Positions 9,426-22,370 of a stretch of 64,000 bases of DNA are shown in pieces; position 1 is the stretch's first letter, and every line of letters starts with the position of its first letter. The DNA comes from Luzula sylvatica (taxonomy: Eukaryota > Streptophyta > Magnoliopsida > Poales > Juncaceae). The notes under the pieces were generated by a model. It saw only the letters and a program-made list of their open reading frames with translations, did no database searches and was not told the DNA's origin. The stretch lies in contig OX326958.1 of NCBI GenBank assembly GCA_946800325.1, positions 816,001 to 880,000 on the forward strand. The letters are read 5' to 3'. The position numbers and the translations under genes were made by a program.

Positions 9426-11988
9426 TTAGTCATCAATATTAATCCTACTAATACAATTTGCAAACATAATACTATTCTCTAATGTGCCACGTCAGATTTT
9501 AATCATAATGATGGAGTAATTAATCTGCTCTCAAATAAAACCATACCTTTATTGGTCACGCCTCAACCCCACGCCTATAGCTTTTGATGCCTCCTTGCTT
9601 CCCCACGTCTCTCAGCACTTTCCTCTCATCTCTCCCATCCCCACGCATGCTCTCTCTATTCTCCTCTCATATCTGCACCTTCTCCTTTCCCTCTCTTTGA
9701 ACCGCCCAACACTAACACGTTTTTTCTCCCTTTCCAATCGGATCAGAGTGTTTTGCGCCTTTTTATGCACAATTGATACACGGCCCTTCTTCACCACCCG
9801 CCGCCGCCGCCATGTAGTGCGCTGTTTCATTTACTCATCTCCAAGCACCAAGTTCCTTTCATGGAAGTTTGGGATCGATGACTTGCTTGTGTGAATCTCG
9901 GCTTGGATGTGAAGTCCCTTCTCGATCAGACCTTGTAGCGTAAGAAATTCAGATACAATTTTTCCTGCTTCGATTTAGTTTTAATTTACTGTCGTGCCAT
10001 GATTTTTCTGGTATACAAACTTATTTCTCAGGGGTATAATTCATCTAAATTTTTAGAAACAATATATATACGATGGGATTTGGTAATTGAACGAATAATT
10101 GATTAATTAATCATATGTTTGGGAATTTAAGTAATTAATATCACTATTCACAGGTTTTATCAGATGATTACCACATGGCTTTATATGAACAATATGGTGA
10201 AGCTCGCGATAAGAATGCAGTTGGTGACGCTGATGGAGCATACATAACAGTAATACAAAATAATATGCCTAATTAATTATACATTTCATTATTATGTTAG
10301 GTTATTATGTAGACAAATTCAGTGGAATTATCCTTAATTTCAGTACCGTCCGTTTCACTAGCATCGTGGACCAGGTATTAAATAATTGTTTTTAAAGGAC
10401 TAATAACATTTGTGCACTCAGGAAATAACAGTATTGAGTAAATGTCATTGTGCTACAAATTATGTTATGAAAATTGCTGTAATCGATATTTGAACAATAA
10501 AGGAATTGTGCTGGTACCAGAAAATAACACATCTGGTATCAATCTAGAGAGAGAGAGAGAGAGAGAGAGAGAAAATTGGTTTCGTGATTTTTTAACTATG
10601 TATTTGCTTCTGTTACCGAAATATCTGAAAACGATGTGGATAAAAATGCCTTTTTCCGTCAGCAAAGGTTTATTTATTTTGCATGAGTTAATTAAGTTTG
10701 ATTAATAAAATTCCGAAAATGATCTTGAAATATTATTTACTTGAATAGGGATTTGGATGATCCTCATACCGTCATGGATTTCCTTGTTTCGACTTCAAAC
10801 CTGTAAGAATTCTGAATTTCTTACTAAATTATATGAATTGATGAGAATTTTTTTTTATCAAAGGGTATATTTGAAATTCTCAACTTTTGTGCCAATTAGA
10901 AATTTTCATCCTCTTTACGGAAATTCAAAGTAGATCTTTTGTGTATTACTATTATCCAAATACTGAAATGAGTTTTTTGGTGTATTTTCTTTTCTCGTGC
11001 AAAAAAGGCTTGTTTTAGTCGGTAAAGATTTTTTGCAAAAATAGCATCTGTATTATAGTAAAATTAAAACTCCATTTTTAGTTATAATGCACATTTTTTT
11101 GTAATTTTTACCTAATGCAGGGGTTTTTATGAAATTTTGCCAAATTATTGACCATTTTTATTGTTACTATTTTTAGAAATGGGGAGGATTATGGAGTGAT
11201 AGGTTTTAGATATGATTCTGAAAGTTTATTTATTGGTACTTCATTCATGTCATGTAATATACATTTTAATCCTCCTGCATTTAAATATTAAATAATCTGA
11301 TCTAACAATTTGGTCCTTGTATTTTTCTTAATAGCTTGGGAAAAGTGTTTTTCGGGATGGATAGTTCCCAAAGAGGAAAGTTAACTCCAGGACTTAAATT
11401 CAGACCTTTGTATTAATTATTATATTATTTTTATTTTATTTCTTTAATAAACTGTAATTTTCATTTATTTTTTCAATGATTTTGTAATTTTGTTGTGGGT
11501 CATAAAGCTAAGGATTTGAAGAAAAAAAGCATGAATAGTTTGGTCAAAATAAATTACATTGTGAAAATATTGTACGATGACATGCAAATTCGGATAACCT
11601 GGATAAAATGGAAATGCAATCTGTAAATAATGAGATGGAGAAATGATTTTATAATGTCCGATAGAAATAGAGAAAATAATTAGTTGTTAATTGGGAAAAG
11701 TAATTTCAAAATAATTTATTTCTCGATTAAAATCTTGGTCAAGTTAACCAAAATGTACTATTAGTGATTGGTTATAAAAGGTTTGAATTGCACGAGTGAC
11801 TTGATTTGATAAGAAACTATATGAAAATGCCTGATTTTACACGAATAAATTCTTTCAATCAAATAAATTTATGTTTCTTCTATGACAAACATGAAATGGT
11901 ATAGAATCATAGCATTTATATTTACAAATAAATGCAGTGAACCTAATTTGAAAGCTCGTTACTTGTGTAGATTTGTCTAAAGAACACG

Positions 11989-12058
11989 GCATATGTTAGA
12001 TATATTCATAATAGAAGTGACAGGCATATGTTAGATATATTCATAATAGAAGTGACAA
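11989..12058. repeat. 35-bp tandem duplication
   Basis: Two adjacent, practically identical 35-bp units begin GCATATGTTAGATATATTC at 11989 and 12024. This is a short recent duplication inside the presumed H2 body. Confidence 0.85.
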
Positions 12059-12198
12059 GGAAAGAACATATGATGACTCATCTCATCTCTTTCACAAATG
12101 CATAAAAGCAAATGAGAACCTAAATTTGTGATTAAATTTGTGATTGTTTCGTATTATTTGAATAGAAGACAAGTTTATCATGCAAAATTACAACCAAA

Positions 12199-13336
12199 CT
12201 AGCATGGTACCCGCGCAATTGCGCAGGTTTGTTTTTGAAATCACGACTAATTTTTGTTTTTTTTTTCACTTGCATTTTGTGTTGTTTGTTTTTTATGTGT
12301 CGCACAAAATTCATATGGACGTGAATAGTTTGAGCACAAAACAGTTTTAGAAAAAGTAGACATTGCAATTTTCATGTTCGCACAACTTTTAATAGTTGCG
12401 GTATTGTACAAAACCAAAAAAAATTTATCCGGTCATTGTTTTCTTCGTCAAAAACAAAACGAAATATACCACAAATAATCAGTATATTATTAAATAAAAA
12501 TGTGACTGTTTTTCTTTTTTTCGACCTTGTCCTTTCTTGAAGCTTCCTCAGCAGCAAATTGCTCGTACATCTCAAGGCGCCTTATCATCTGACCTGAAAA
12601 GAGACACACATGTGTTTATTAGCATTAACTTTTTTTATTTATGTTTTTGCTTCTTTTCTTCTTTACCAATTTGTGGAGGAGTTGATGTCTTCTGAATTCA
12701 TAAAAAAGGAATGAAAGAAATTAAAGGAATTAAAGGAAATTAAAGTGTACATTTCCAGCCCTGCAAAAACGGTATCGATTATTTTCTGGACTCTTTTGAA
12801 TTCTTCTTTATTTTTCCTGAAATTATTAAAATATCCAAAATTGATTAAATGCATGTTACTTATTATTAAAGTGTACTCCGCCTCGCACCGCTATTGGTCC
12901 GTGTTTGGACTGCCTCGCGCGTGGACCACCTCGTGCTGCCTCGTGCCCGGACTACCTTGCGCCACCATCGACGATGTGTGCCTCCAAGCACCTCGGTCGA
13001 CCTGCTTCATTGCAATTAAAGATGCAAAAACTTGTTTATATAAATACTACCAACATTTCATTAATTCTGAAAGAAGCGAAAAACTTAATCGACCAAAAAA
13101 GGACATATAACAAAAACAACAAACAAAGAAGCAAAAATTTATTTTACTTGTGAACCCTAGAAATACCCAACTTGCTCTCGAAAAGCCGACGTAACAGATA
13201 GACCTGTATGACACTCGCACGGATAAGAGTCAACGATTCGAGAATTTTATTTATGTACCGCCTTCGAGCTGATTCCTTCATTGATTGCCATGAAATAAAA
13301 AATACAAAGTTAGTTCAATAATTAATTCAAAAATTA

Positions 13337-13367
<31 letters not shown>

Positions 13368-14932
13368 ACAAATGGCTTGACGGTCTGAACCAATGCTGCT
13401 CGAATAGAATATGAGACATTGGTTCGTCCAATTTCGCAATTTGCTCCAATAATGTCTGTGTTCGTCCAATTTCACAATTTGCTCCAATAATGACTGAAAA
13501 TGCTCTGTAATTTTGCATTAATTATCTTCTCACGATAGAAAAATAATATTATTTTCTGCTGAGACTTGAAAGATTCGAACTATTAATCATAAATCACAAA
13601 TTCATGAAAAATGGAGAAGAATTAAGCGAAAAGAACGAAAAAATTACCTCTTTCGTCGTCTGAGCAGAACAATTGAACTGGTCCCCTCACCGTCCGAACA
13701 AAATATTCCCGAATCGACCCCGTCGCCTCTTCTGTCCAGCCATGGCCTGCCTCTTTCGTCCCCTGAGAAGAAGAAATGAAGCCGCTCCAGTCCTTGCTGG
13801 ATAAAAATCATGGCAATAATTGTCGTGGCCTCTTCCTCTACCTCTTTCATATTAATGTTTGTTTTCCATTATGTTGGCTTGAGCATAGCTTTCCTTTTAA
13901 CGCGACAACAGAACTGAAATTCGAAAAACCATCATTTAGTCCGAAATTAATGAATGAAGTAAGAATCATGAAAATCGAAGTTGGTGTGTCGAAATCAGTT
14001 AAAAAACATTAAGAAAAGCTAGGAAGGAAGGGGTTTTTTCTGTAATTTCCAATAATTTCTGAGTTTTTTTCACAAAATAACCCCGAACTGAAACAATAGT
14101 TGCATAAATTTCTTTAGCCAAAAAAAATGGTATGCGAAATCACCAGCAAAATATACATTGGCGGAGCATTGAAATCGCTCCACCTTTATCAGCACATATC
14201 GATTTAGTTATCTCGAAATGCACATGGCAAGACCAAATGCAAATAACCGAAAACATCACGAACCAAACCGAAAAATTCAAAAGCCAGCACTGACCTTAGA
14301 TTCCAGTGGAAGCGAGCAGAAACGTAATAAATTACACAATTCCAACCCGAGAACAAAGTAAATCATTAATGAAATCACCAGAAAATACAAACAACAACCA
14401 GAAAAAAGAACAAAGAGAAGCCAAAGGTTTGCCGACGAAATCGTCGGCCACGTTCTTGCTCGCAACATTGCTGCCGTACCTAGAGCAGCAAATGGCCGTG
14501 AAGTTAGCTAGGGTTATGGAGCTAGGGCTTTACGGGAAAAAATTTGAGAAGAATGAGAGGAAAGAGATAGAAATCGAGAGTATATGGAATCGCCGACTAC
14601 GTTCTTGCTCGCAGCGCTTCTGTCGTACCCAATTCGGTTAAATCGCCATGGAGGTAGGGCTTGACGGGAGCTAGGGTTTGACGGGAAAAAAGAAGTAAGA
14701 AGAATGAGAGGAAAGAGAGAAAGGGAGAGTATATGAATGGTTAATGTAATTACTTATATGTATCAGGCACATTGTAGACCAATAACTTTTTTTTCATTTA
14801 TTTCTGGGTGTTTGTGAACCGGGTCCAAGCAAAATCAAACACCATCCTGCCCTTCATTCCTGATCGAACGGCTCACACCAAACAATGATGACGTGGCCGA
14901 ATTGGGTGCAGGCCCAATGTTTAACATTAGGA
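12199..14932 (-). mobile_element. Helitron H1, non-autonomous, minus strand
   Basis: On the minus strand the 3' end is a hairpin (CCTGCGCA/ATTGCGCGGG, plus-strand 12210-12227) followed by CTAG at 12202-12199, with the host base A at 12198. The likely 5' end is TCCTAATGTTAAACATT at about 14932. From there the element runs through TTCGGCCACGTCATCA and then a pyrimidine-rich leader with CGTCAAACCCTAGCTCCCG. The same order of landmarks occurs in H3 (59720-63435), so H1 and H3 belong to one family. There is no Rep/helicase. It contains a GA run with adjoining G-run at about 13339-13367. Open frames of 60-120 codons in this interval have no recognisable content. Confidence 0.6.
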
Positions 14933-15646
14933 CTATTAAAGGATAAGGAATTAAAAGGTTGAAGAAAAATTGATTGTTTCATATTATAATTTATAATATA
15001 AGTCCCAAGTTTATCATGCAAAAATTCAACCAGACAAATAAATTAAAAAGTACGAGAAAAATATGGAACGAATTCAACAATTCAACAAGGGAAATTGTTT
15101 CAAATCAATAATTGAATGGAATAATACGGCTCGTGAGAACATAATACTACATGAAAAACAATAATTTAAATTAAATTAAATCCAATGCAAATAGGTGCTG
15201 CAAATTTATGATAAATTTGTTTCAAATTATGTGATAAAAATATAATTTTAAATTACATGATAAATATACAATTCAAATTATATGCTAAACATATACTTAT
15301 CTGATAAAATTATATTATATATTTTTAAATTGTTACAAAATAATATATTATTTTTTTGTGGTGGATTCTTAAATTATTTAACATATTAATACACTCTATG
15401 AAAAATTTATAGTATCAAACTTAATAATTATCAAGAATATAGTTTTGCTCGATTTATTATTGGGTGTACGGAAAACACTTAAAAAACAAAGACTCGTTAC
15501 TTCATTTTAATATTTTTAAAATGGTTGAAATTGAAATAAACTATAGACATTTAATGTAATAAAAAAATACTATACTGATAACATGGATGGTAACAAGTTT
15601 GGAAACAATTAAAAATCCCGCAGCGAAGTCGCGGATATTTTACTAG

Positions 15647-15765
15647 TAATTAATAATTTCAATTAACCATCAATTCAAATAGGGAGATATAAATTTTGGA
15701 AATGTATATAATTTTCCTCACATCGTGAATAGTTGGGGGAAATGAGGGGATACGGTAAATGGCCT
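15647..15765. repeat. Right arm of the split inverted-repeat element
   Basis: This is the reverse-complement partner of about 9260-9400. It starts directly after the H2 CTAG terminus. The arms would rejoin at the Helitron insertion point if H2 were removed. Confidence 0.4.
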
Positions 15766-15897
15766 CAAAATAATCAACAAGGCCGGCTCAATTGGATAGA
15801 CCATCTAGGTGAATGTCTAAGGCCATTTTCAAATTGAAGGCCCTTTTCTAGACAACATTGGATAATGTAAAAAAAAATTAGAAAGAAAGGTGACATG

Positions 15898-16148
15898 TGT
15901 TATAAAATAAAGAATAAAAGAGAAAGAATTGGATGAGACAAACTTTCTATTGAATGATTGGAGGAATACAATAGCCACTACACCCTTTATATAGTGGAGG
16001 GTGAGTGCAGGCCAAGAAATCTCTTGCCATATAAAACGCTAGAATACAAGGAAATAATACAATATCAAATATACCAAATATCCTATAATTAATGTCTCCA
16101 TCTTCACAAGATTTGTTGCTTGACATCCATATTATTATATTCATAACG
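15898..16148 (-). repeat. LTR of element C (3' LTR in element orientation)
   Basis: This 251-bp LTR starts TGTTATAAAATAAAG and ends ATAACG where the partner has ATAACA, so the terminal CA is mutated here. It pairs with 36369-36619. Confidence 0.85.
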
Positions 16149-16165
16149 CTCCCCCTTGGATGTCA
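16149..16165 (-). promoter_or_regulatory. Polypurine tract of element C
   Basis: On the minus strand the sequence CCAAGGGGGAG directly precedes the LTR. This is the standard plus-strand primer of LTR retrotransposons and fixes the minus orientation of C. Confidence 0.6.
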
Positions 16166-16184
16166 ATATTTCATACGCATAAGT

Positions 16185-17530
16185 AGCTACCTCGTTAAAA
16201 ACCTGGTCAGGAAAAACCCAATGGGATAAAAATCATGACTAGGGAAAAAGAATGTAGCGCGTATTATTTCTCCCCTTGATGGGTACAAATATCTATAAAG
16301 TAACTGATTTCAGTCATATGTCTTAATTGCCGGAAAGTTTATTTGGCAAGAAATCTGCAGGATTATTACATATCAATTTCGCTACTCTTCTGGAGCTTTT
16401 GTGAGGAAAATAATTCTGGAGAATTATCCTTGTCAGGAACGCGCCTCATTAAAAACCCTGCCAGGAAAACCCATTAGGATAAAACCATGGCCAAGAAAAA
16501 AAAGAGTGCAGTGCCTACTAAATCTCCCTCTCATATAGGCAAATCTCCTTAAGACGACGAAGTATCATCTTGTAAACCAAGTTCTGGAAAGATACAACGA
16601 CAACGACTTGGTGAAGAGATCATCCAGGTTATCATTCGAGTAAATTTGTTGGACGTTTATCACACCATTATTTTGGGCCCGTGAAGTGCTGCTTGTTAGG
16701 ACTAATTATACTAAAATGTGGTACTTCTGGACCAACAAAAAATTCATTATCATATTTATGACGAAAATCAATCATTCTCTTTATCAATGGATTGATCACA
16801 ATAAATGAGATTAATGGGTGAGACTTGAACATTTTAAACGTTCCAAGATATTCTCTACATGAACAAATACCCCATTTCTTATATACTCGATTTGCAGACA
16901 AAAAGAAAATATTTTCTTTTCTGGGTCTTTATGTAGTTCTTGCAACTTCTTCAGGAGTTTCAATGATATTCAAATCATCGACGTATACTGTAAATCAATA
17001 ATTTAATCTCGCGACAAATACACATTGATCTTAATCCTTCAGGGATTTTCATAACATTATAAAGTGATCCATATTTTATTTAACGCCCACGAGAAGTAAA
17101 TGGAGTCCTTGAGATTGCCAAAATAATCAAAATCTGAGTGTGATTTCATTTCTCATTGCAAATTCTTATACATACATGTTTGTAGTTCGTATGTTGCCTA
17201 TAATTGTTGTTTGGACTACAGGTCCAAAATCTTCACGTTTTTCTAGTGAATTTGATTCTTCTGGAATTGCTTTAGTCACTTTGCATGTGAATGGAGAATT
17301 GGTTACGAAATTTCTCTTTGGATATTTATATCATAAAAATATGTCTCATTAAAAACTTACTAGGTAAAACCCAATGGGACAAAAATCCTAGTGAAGGAAA
17401 AAGAGTGCAATATATTATGTTTCATACGCTTCATAAGTTGCCTCGTGAAAAATCTTGTCAGGAAAATCCAGTGGGACAAAACCAAGATCAAGGACAAAAA
17501 GAGTGCATTGCGTATAATTTCTCCCCCTCA
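16185..17530 (-). repeat. Degenerate repeat units of about 80 bp in the C 3' region
   Basis: Four related units occur at about 16185-16275, 16440-16530, 17341-17420 and 17438-17527. Each has CTC(G/A)TTAAAAAC..., then GGAAAA.CCCA.T.GGA.AAAA, then AAAAAGAGTGCA. Dispersed units of this sort between RNase H and the LTR are, from memory, common in this copia group. They are non-coding. Confidence 0.7.
16560..16680 (-). pseudogene. Copia RNase H C-terminal remnant (element C)
   Basis: Translation of the minus strand gives NNGVINVQQIYSNDNLDDLFTKSL, broken here into NNGVINVQQIYS and NDNLDDLFTKSL. It matches the conserved end of copia polyproteins (INVQQIRS..DNLADLFTKSLP). The frame is then disrupted and no other part of pol is intact. 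Confidence 0.75.
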
Positions 17531-18175
17531 TGGATACAAATATTTTATGATTAAGAAGTTCAATCTTTTGCACTAGTTGTTTTGAATTCTTAGTTTCCAC
17601 AAACAAACTAATTTCTTCAGGAAATATTTATTATATTTGTAATCCATGAAAATCACATTCGATATCTTTCCCGTTAAATTTCTTCTTTTAGTAATTGTCT
17701 TTTAGAACTCTTCGGGAGTTCAAATAATTATTAATTAAGCACTGTTTATTTATAATAAATATGCATCTGCGAATTTGATCATTCATACCGGTATATATAT
17801 TCTTACTTATTACATCGATTATATCTTATGGCTCAAATTACTATTCATGCAAAGATCTTTGTAATTTAATATAATATATCTCTCGAGAGTTTTAATCGTA
17901 TGCTTCAGGCATACTGAATCCTTCGGGGATTTTCATGAATATCCTAGCAAAATGAGTCATGTGAATAATTTGATATAATAAATACAAGAAACAATTTTAG
18001 TCCTGCAGAGACCTTTAAACAAATTAAAAACTTAAATACAATTTGTATCACCATGTAAGGTGATTTTCGGACTTCAGATCCATCAATTTCAATTTCTTAT
18101 GTGATTTATGTTATTGGCCAATTATTTTTAAATGTCGACATTCCACAATTTATTTAACTTCAGATCCTTGTTTTA
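16945..18175. repeat. Covarying mini-hairpins of element C, segment 1
   Basis: Short perfect inverted repeats share a 5-nt centre but have different arms. Examples are AATCC-TTCAG-GGATT (17033-17047), TTTGGAC-TACAG-GTCCAAA (17210-17228), GAACTC-TTCGG-GAGTTC (17705-17721), GTATGC-TTCAG-GCATAC (17898-17914) and AATCC-TTCGG-GGATT (17917-17931). Imperfect copies occur near 16945, 18072 and 18163. The function is unknown. Confidence 0.7.
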
Positions 18176-18550
18176 TTAATTATAAATTGAAAGCACACCC
18201 ATGCCAACTTTCTAATAACTATAGTTTTATTTCGGTTCCATCTTCTTCTAGTAGAGACATTATTTTGAGATCTCATTATTTTCAACAATTTCGATGTTGT
18301 CAGGTACCTGAACCTTTTCTAAAGGTTGTATATTTATTTATGTCAAATCTACTAATTAATCTTTCATTATCCTGTTAAAAAGGATGTATATTATTAGAAG
18401 TATTATCAACTTCTTTATTGCCAACTTATTATCATGCTCTTTTTTATTCCTTTGGATTTCTAATATTGGAACCGATTGGTCGACCAAGTTTCGGGCTTAT
18501 ATCATATTTAAAATTATCCAAGGATATTATACTACAAATATGAGCATTTT

Positions 18551-19507
18551 TGTTGGGTATCGGCGTCACTACCGAGCTCCGCGCAGTGGATTGAGAGGCC
18601 CGGTCCGACCCGATCCCGAGGACCACGTCAACGACTCGAAAGTACAAATCATGAAATGCATCTAACCTATGAAATTAACACTTAATTCATAGAGAATCAT
18701 ACCACGTGAAATTGATCACGGAGACGGGTTGACTCTATTAGCTGCTGCTCGCTTCGATTCCGGCGACACGCACGTCCCACGCCCGCGCGATTCGACACCT
18801 AATCCGAAGCTCCGATTTGTCGTATACAACCGGATTTTATCCGGTTTGTCTCAGACCTTGCTCGACCTTGCTCTTGACTGATCACAACAGAAAATCTCAA
18901 GCGAGATTTCTCTACTCGTATCCACCTCGAGCTCGCGTCTTTCGGTTGCGGCGAATTCCCCTAAAATTCCCGCAAGCTTGCTCAAATTCAATCTCTAATC
19001 TCCAACTTGTCAAACAAGTTTTTCTCTCTTCTATCTAACTTTTAGATCTGGCAGCCAGCAATAAGCTGAGAGAGAGAGAGGTTACAGAGATTATATAATC
19101 AATCTCTGAATTAATGAGTATTAATGAGTATCAAAAACTGCTAATCCAGAATTCGGATCACTGTGCGTCATGACGCACGATATGGTGCGTCATGACGCAC
19201 AAGTCACATTTACTTGGATATAGTCGTTACACAGTGTACCGTCATGACGCATGATAACGTCCGTCATGACGCACCTACCGTCATGACGCACAACTTGGTG
19301 CGTCGTGACGGTATACTCACAGATTGGCTTTCTCAGAATTACTCTACTGTGCGTCATGTCGCACAATATGGTGCGTCATGACGCACCATGTAATTTCTGC
19401 CAGATTTGCATAATCTTATTATGCATCCAATCGTTCCGACGAACACGTATGTTTGTCTACACTCATTTGTGCATTCAACTAGTTGATCTGTAACTGTATT
19501 TCCTTCA
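18551..19507 (-). repeat. LTR of element B (left)
   Basis: This 957-bp LTR begins TGTTGGGTATCGG and ends CTTCA on the plus strand. It holds paired CGTCATGACG-centred palindromes at about 19165-19385. Frames of 73 and 62 codons are repeated unchanged in the right LTR only because the LTRs are nearly identical, so they are not evidence of genes. Confidence 0.92.
19165..19386. repeat. Paired CGTCATGACG palindromes, left LTR of B
   Basis: Successive 14-16-bp palindromes occur in pairs separated by about 6-9 bases. One pair is GTGCGTCATGACGCAC, spacer, GTGCGTCATGACGCAC (19165-19202). Others combine ACCGTCATGACGCA with GTCCGTCATGACGCAC, and GTGCGTCGTGACGG with its neighbour. The centre stays CGTCA-TGACG while the flanking bases change together on both sides. 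The same array is in the right LTR (about 26036-26260), and related units lie inside B (24595-25180). Confidence 0.85.
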
Positions 19508-20819
19508 GTCTCCTACTCAGTTCAAGATCCAACTAAAGAAAGTACTAGTGTACATCTCATGTACACATAACCTCAGAGATTGAAATTTAAGCCCGAAATA
19601 AGACAGCTCTATGTGTGACCGCGTAGGTTCGTATCAAGCAATGGTAGTAAACTTATGCTTAAGTTTACGGGCTCATGAGAGGGATCTAGGAAGAAATCCA
19701 TCATAGTTTTCCCACGTTGAAAACAAAAAATGATTGTGATCATTTATACCCATCTTGAATGGTGGTGTTTAGTTCTCTTGTTCACGATATCCGTCAATCA
19801 AAAGGCACGGTGATAGTCATCCTTATAATTTGATTGACTAAACTTATTGTCTCGATACCGAATTGAATCAACAAACACAATCAATATTAACAATTAATAT
19901 CATTGACTCTGGCCAGAGATTTCGTTGATCAATTCATCGATAGGCCTAAGGGATATCTCTTTCTCTCGAAAGGAACAATTTCTATCTTGATGATTCACAT
20001 CAAATTCCGTGTTTCAGATAATACCCGATCATAATCCCATGACCATCCTGTTACAGATAGTGGAAGATTATATCTAAGCATCATGTTACGCACGAAAATT
20101 GATCCATGATCATCTCAAGTGTGAAGAACTAAGACCCCTTTCTTACGATTCCATCTACAATGACTAAACCATGTCATGGTATCGCACTTTTGGTCAAGTC
20201 ACAATATGCATAACCTAATGCATATCCATATTCCCGATTTGACAAACTCTTTGTCCTATGATTAGTAAAACATAATCATCTCCTCGGCGAATATGCTAGT
20301 GTACATGTTAGTCTATTATCTTATAATAGATATACTTATCACATAAGTATCCTAATCATGACTAGGGACGTTTTTGAAATATAACTTTTGAAATGTGACG
20401 GTTTTACTTAACATGATCACGTATCACGGAGACGCTCACACAAGTCATAAATCAAGGTTCGTGTAATCATATTACACAACCACGCACAAGTTTTCATATA
20501 AGTATAAATGCAATTAAAATTTAAAATTTTTGAAATGCACTAATATAGAGTAAGTATTGTTTGATGCAGCGTTTACACCTATAATCTCTGCTAGGATTAT
20601 AATCTGCGATGACTATCGGTGTAAGATAACTATACCTCAAATATATTCCTCCTCTAGGTATCTCTATACCTATAGTCTTCGCATGACATTCATGCTTAAC
20701 TAAGAAGAAAGCAGTTTTTGTAAACGGTTCCGCTACGTTCCCGTTAGTGTCAATTTTTGTTAGGTATCCAATACCTATTTAAATATAAGTTTGGAGTGGT
20801 TGTGTTATTTCAGTTTCTT

Positions 20820-20970
20820 TTGGTTTATGCTATTTCGACCAACGAAATAGATAACCAAAGAATCCTATTACTTGGGACAATACCAAGTATGATCAACATC
20901 TTGATCCATAACGTTTCCATTTCGGCTTCGTAAGCCGCATTGAAATCTAATTCCATCGTAGAATTTTTAT
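20820..20970 (-). pseudogene. Copia RNase H remnant (element B)
   Basis: The minus strand reads NSTMELDFNAAYEAEMETLW followed by IKMLIILGIVPS. This matches the copia RNase H signature (STMEAEY.AA.EAAKEAVW...LG.VPS). The surrounding frame is broken and no catalytic domain is complete. Confidence 0.75.
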
Positions 20971-21829
20971 CTTTAGTTGTTATGAAACTCTTTCATACAA
21001 CTTCAATTTAATTTAAGCAAAATATGTACACATTTCGTAAATGTGTTGTATGTTTGGAGAAATGCTATCGGTATAACTTTCATCACCGATATATTTTCTT
21101 CACCATTTTATGTGAGAAATATAATATTAATCCTTTCTAAAAGGATATTACTTATTAATTTCAATACGAATCCGGGTTTTAAATGTGGCATAACTATTAT
21201 GCATATGTAAAGTATAACCATTATACAACTATATTAAATTTTTTCGTTCGAACTAACCATATGAAGTATTCGAAACAAAATATCCTCTGGATTCGATTGA
21301 TAATACGACACTAAATATGAACAATATTTAAAGATTAGTACATATCATGGCGTATTTGGAGTATTCTATTGTCGAAACATAAAATATCCAATTTTCTACT
21401 TTTCTTTAACTCGATGTCGCACATCGATCCTCAGAAAAACTTCGCCATTCGACATTTGGAAGAAATCCGATCTTGGATTTATGTACTGAAAACCATTTTC
21501 AATGTTTTGTCGATGTACATACTTCGTTTCAGATCGAGGAATTTTAAATCTATCTTATAGATTTTTATGCTTATCTCATAAGTTGTCTCGTCTGAATTTT
21601 CATAGCGAAACGACAATCGTTTCCTACGAATAATATATCGTTCATATATTTCAATATTAGAAATGTATGTGGCTCCCACTAACCTTCACATCTACACAAA
21701 GCTTTTCTTTTGCTCTTGATAATATTATAACTAATTATAATTTTATCAGAATAAAATTCCAATTTCATGAATTATTCTTCAATCCATCATATGAATCGTT
21801 GAAATTTGTATACTTTTCTTTTGATTCTT

Positions 21830-22240
21830 ACGAGTTCCTCCTTGAATCATGAGGACATCCCTAGCAACTCTTGCTTTGAGTTCCCCAAATGCCTTCAGCA
21901 TCTTCGATTCAAAGTTCTTGAGCTTCCCTATGAAGTTCGGGAATCGTCTTGTTCATCGAATGCATGTGATATTTCATCACGAAAGTGGAGAAAATCGGTG
22001 ACAATGCACACAAGATCAAATCTTGTTGCATTATTGGTGACACCTTTTCTCCCAATTTTCTCGAGACGATCAAGCAACGTTTGTACCTTTAACACGTGAG
22101 TGCTAATCGAAGATCCGTTAGGCATCTTACAGTTAACCAACTCCTTCAACGTATTGAACCTTTCAATACGCTCTTGCTCTTGGAACATTTCCTTGAACGT
22201 CGCGTTAATCTTGTACACATCCGAATGAATCAAACTTGAT
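21830..22240 (-). pseudogene. Copia gag (UBN2-type) remnant (element B)
   Basis: The minus-strand frame 22233-21928 contains MFQEQERIERFNTLKEL, CKMPNGSSISTHVLKV and LLDRLEKIG, as in copia capsid proteins. A shift to another frame then gives YHMHSMNKTIPELH and LKAFGELKARV, the continuation expected of gag. It is therefore a frameshifted fragment and not a complete capsid gene. Confidence 0.75.
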
Positions 22241-22284
22241 TATTTGTGAAACCTTTTCTTCATGATCATATCATGAATTCTCGA

Positions 22285-22370
22285 ATCTCATAAACATTCT
22301 TGCTTTGTAAGTATACATATTCCAATCCACGTTAGCTTTCACTTTGAAAACTCACTTACATCCTGTGGGT
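22285..22370 (-). pseudogene. Copia reverse transcriptase N-terminal remnant (element B)
   Basis: The minus strand reads VFKVKANVDWNMYTYKARM, matching the conserved start of the copia reverse transcriptase domain (WVFKVK...G.V.TYKARLVAKG). It lies upstream of the gag fragment in element orientation, the reverse of the canonical gag-pol order. The interior of B has therefore been rearranged. Confidence 0.75.

Larger units (their letters stand above)
9477..15646 (+). mobile_element. Helitron H2 (candidate), interrupted by Helitron H1
   Basis: The 3' end is the better-supported boundary. A GC-rich hairpin region (CCGCAGCGAAGTCGCGG, about 15618-15634) is followed by TTTTA-CTAG ending at 15646 and then T, as expected for a Helitron inserted between A and T. 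The 5' end is uncertain; a candidate TCTCTAATGTGCCACGTCAG begins near 9477, and this CCACGTCA context recurs near the 5' ends of H1 and H3. The body starts with a pyrimidine-rich leader-like segment (9560-9760). It also has exon-like pieces, for example about 10154-10251 and 10749-10800, that I cannot identify. No Rep/helicase gene is seen, so it would be non-autonomous. The 99-codon frame at 9595-9894 is not supported as a gene. Confidence 0.4.

Noticed and set aside
9595..9894. A 99-codon frame as a gene
   Set aside because: It is low-complexity Ser/Leu-rich translation of a pyrimidine-rich leader inside a presumed Helitron, with no recognisable domain.
18817..19038. A 73-codon frame repeated identically at 25692-25913 as a conserved protein
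   Set aside because: The identity is explained by the two LTRs of one young element, so it carries no information on coding.
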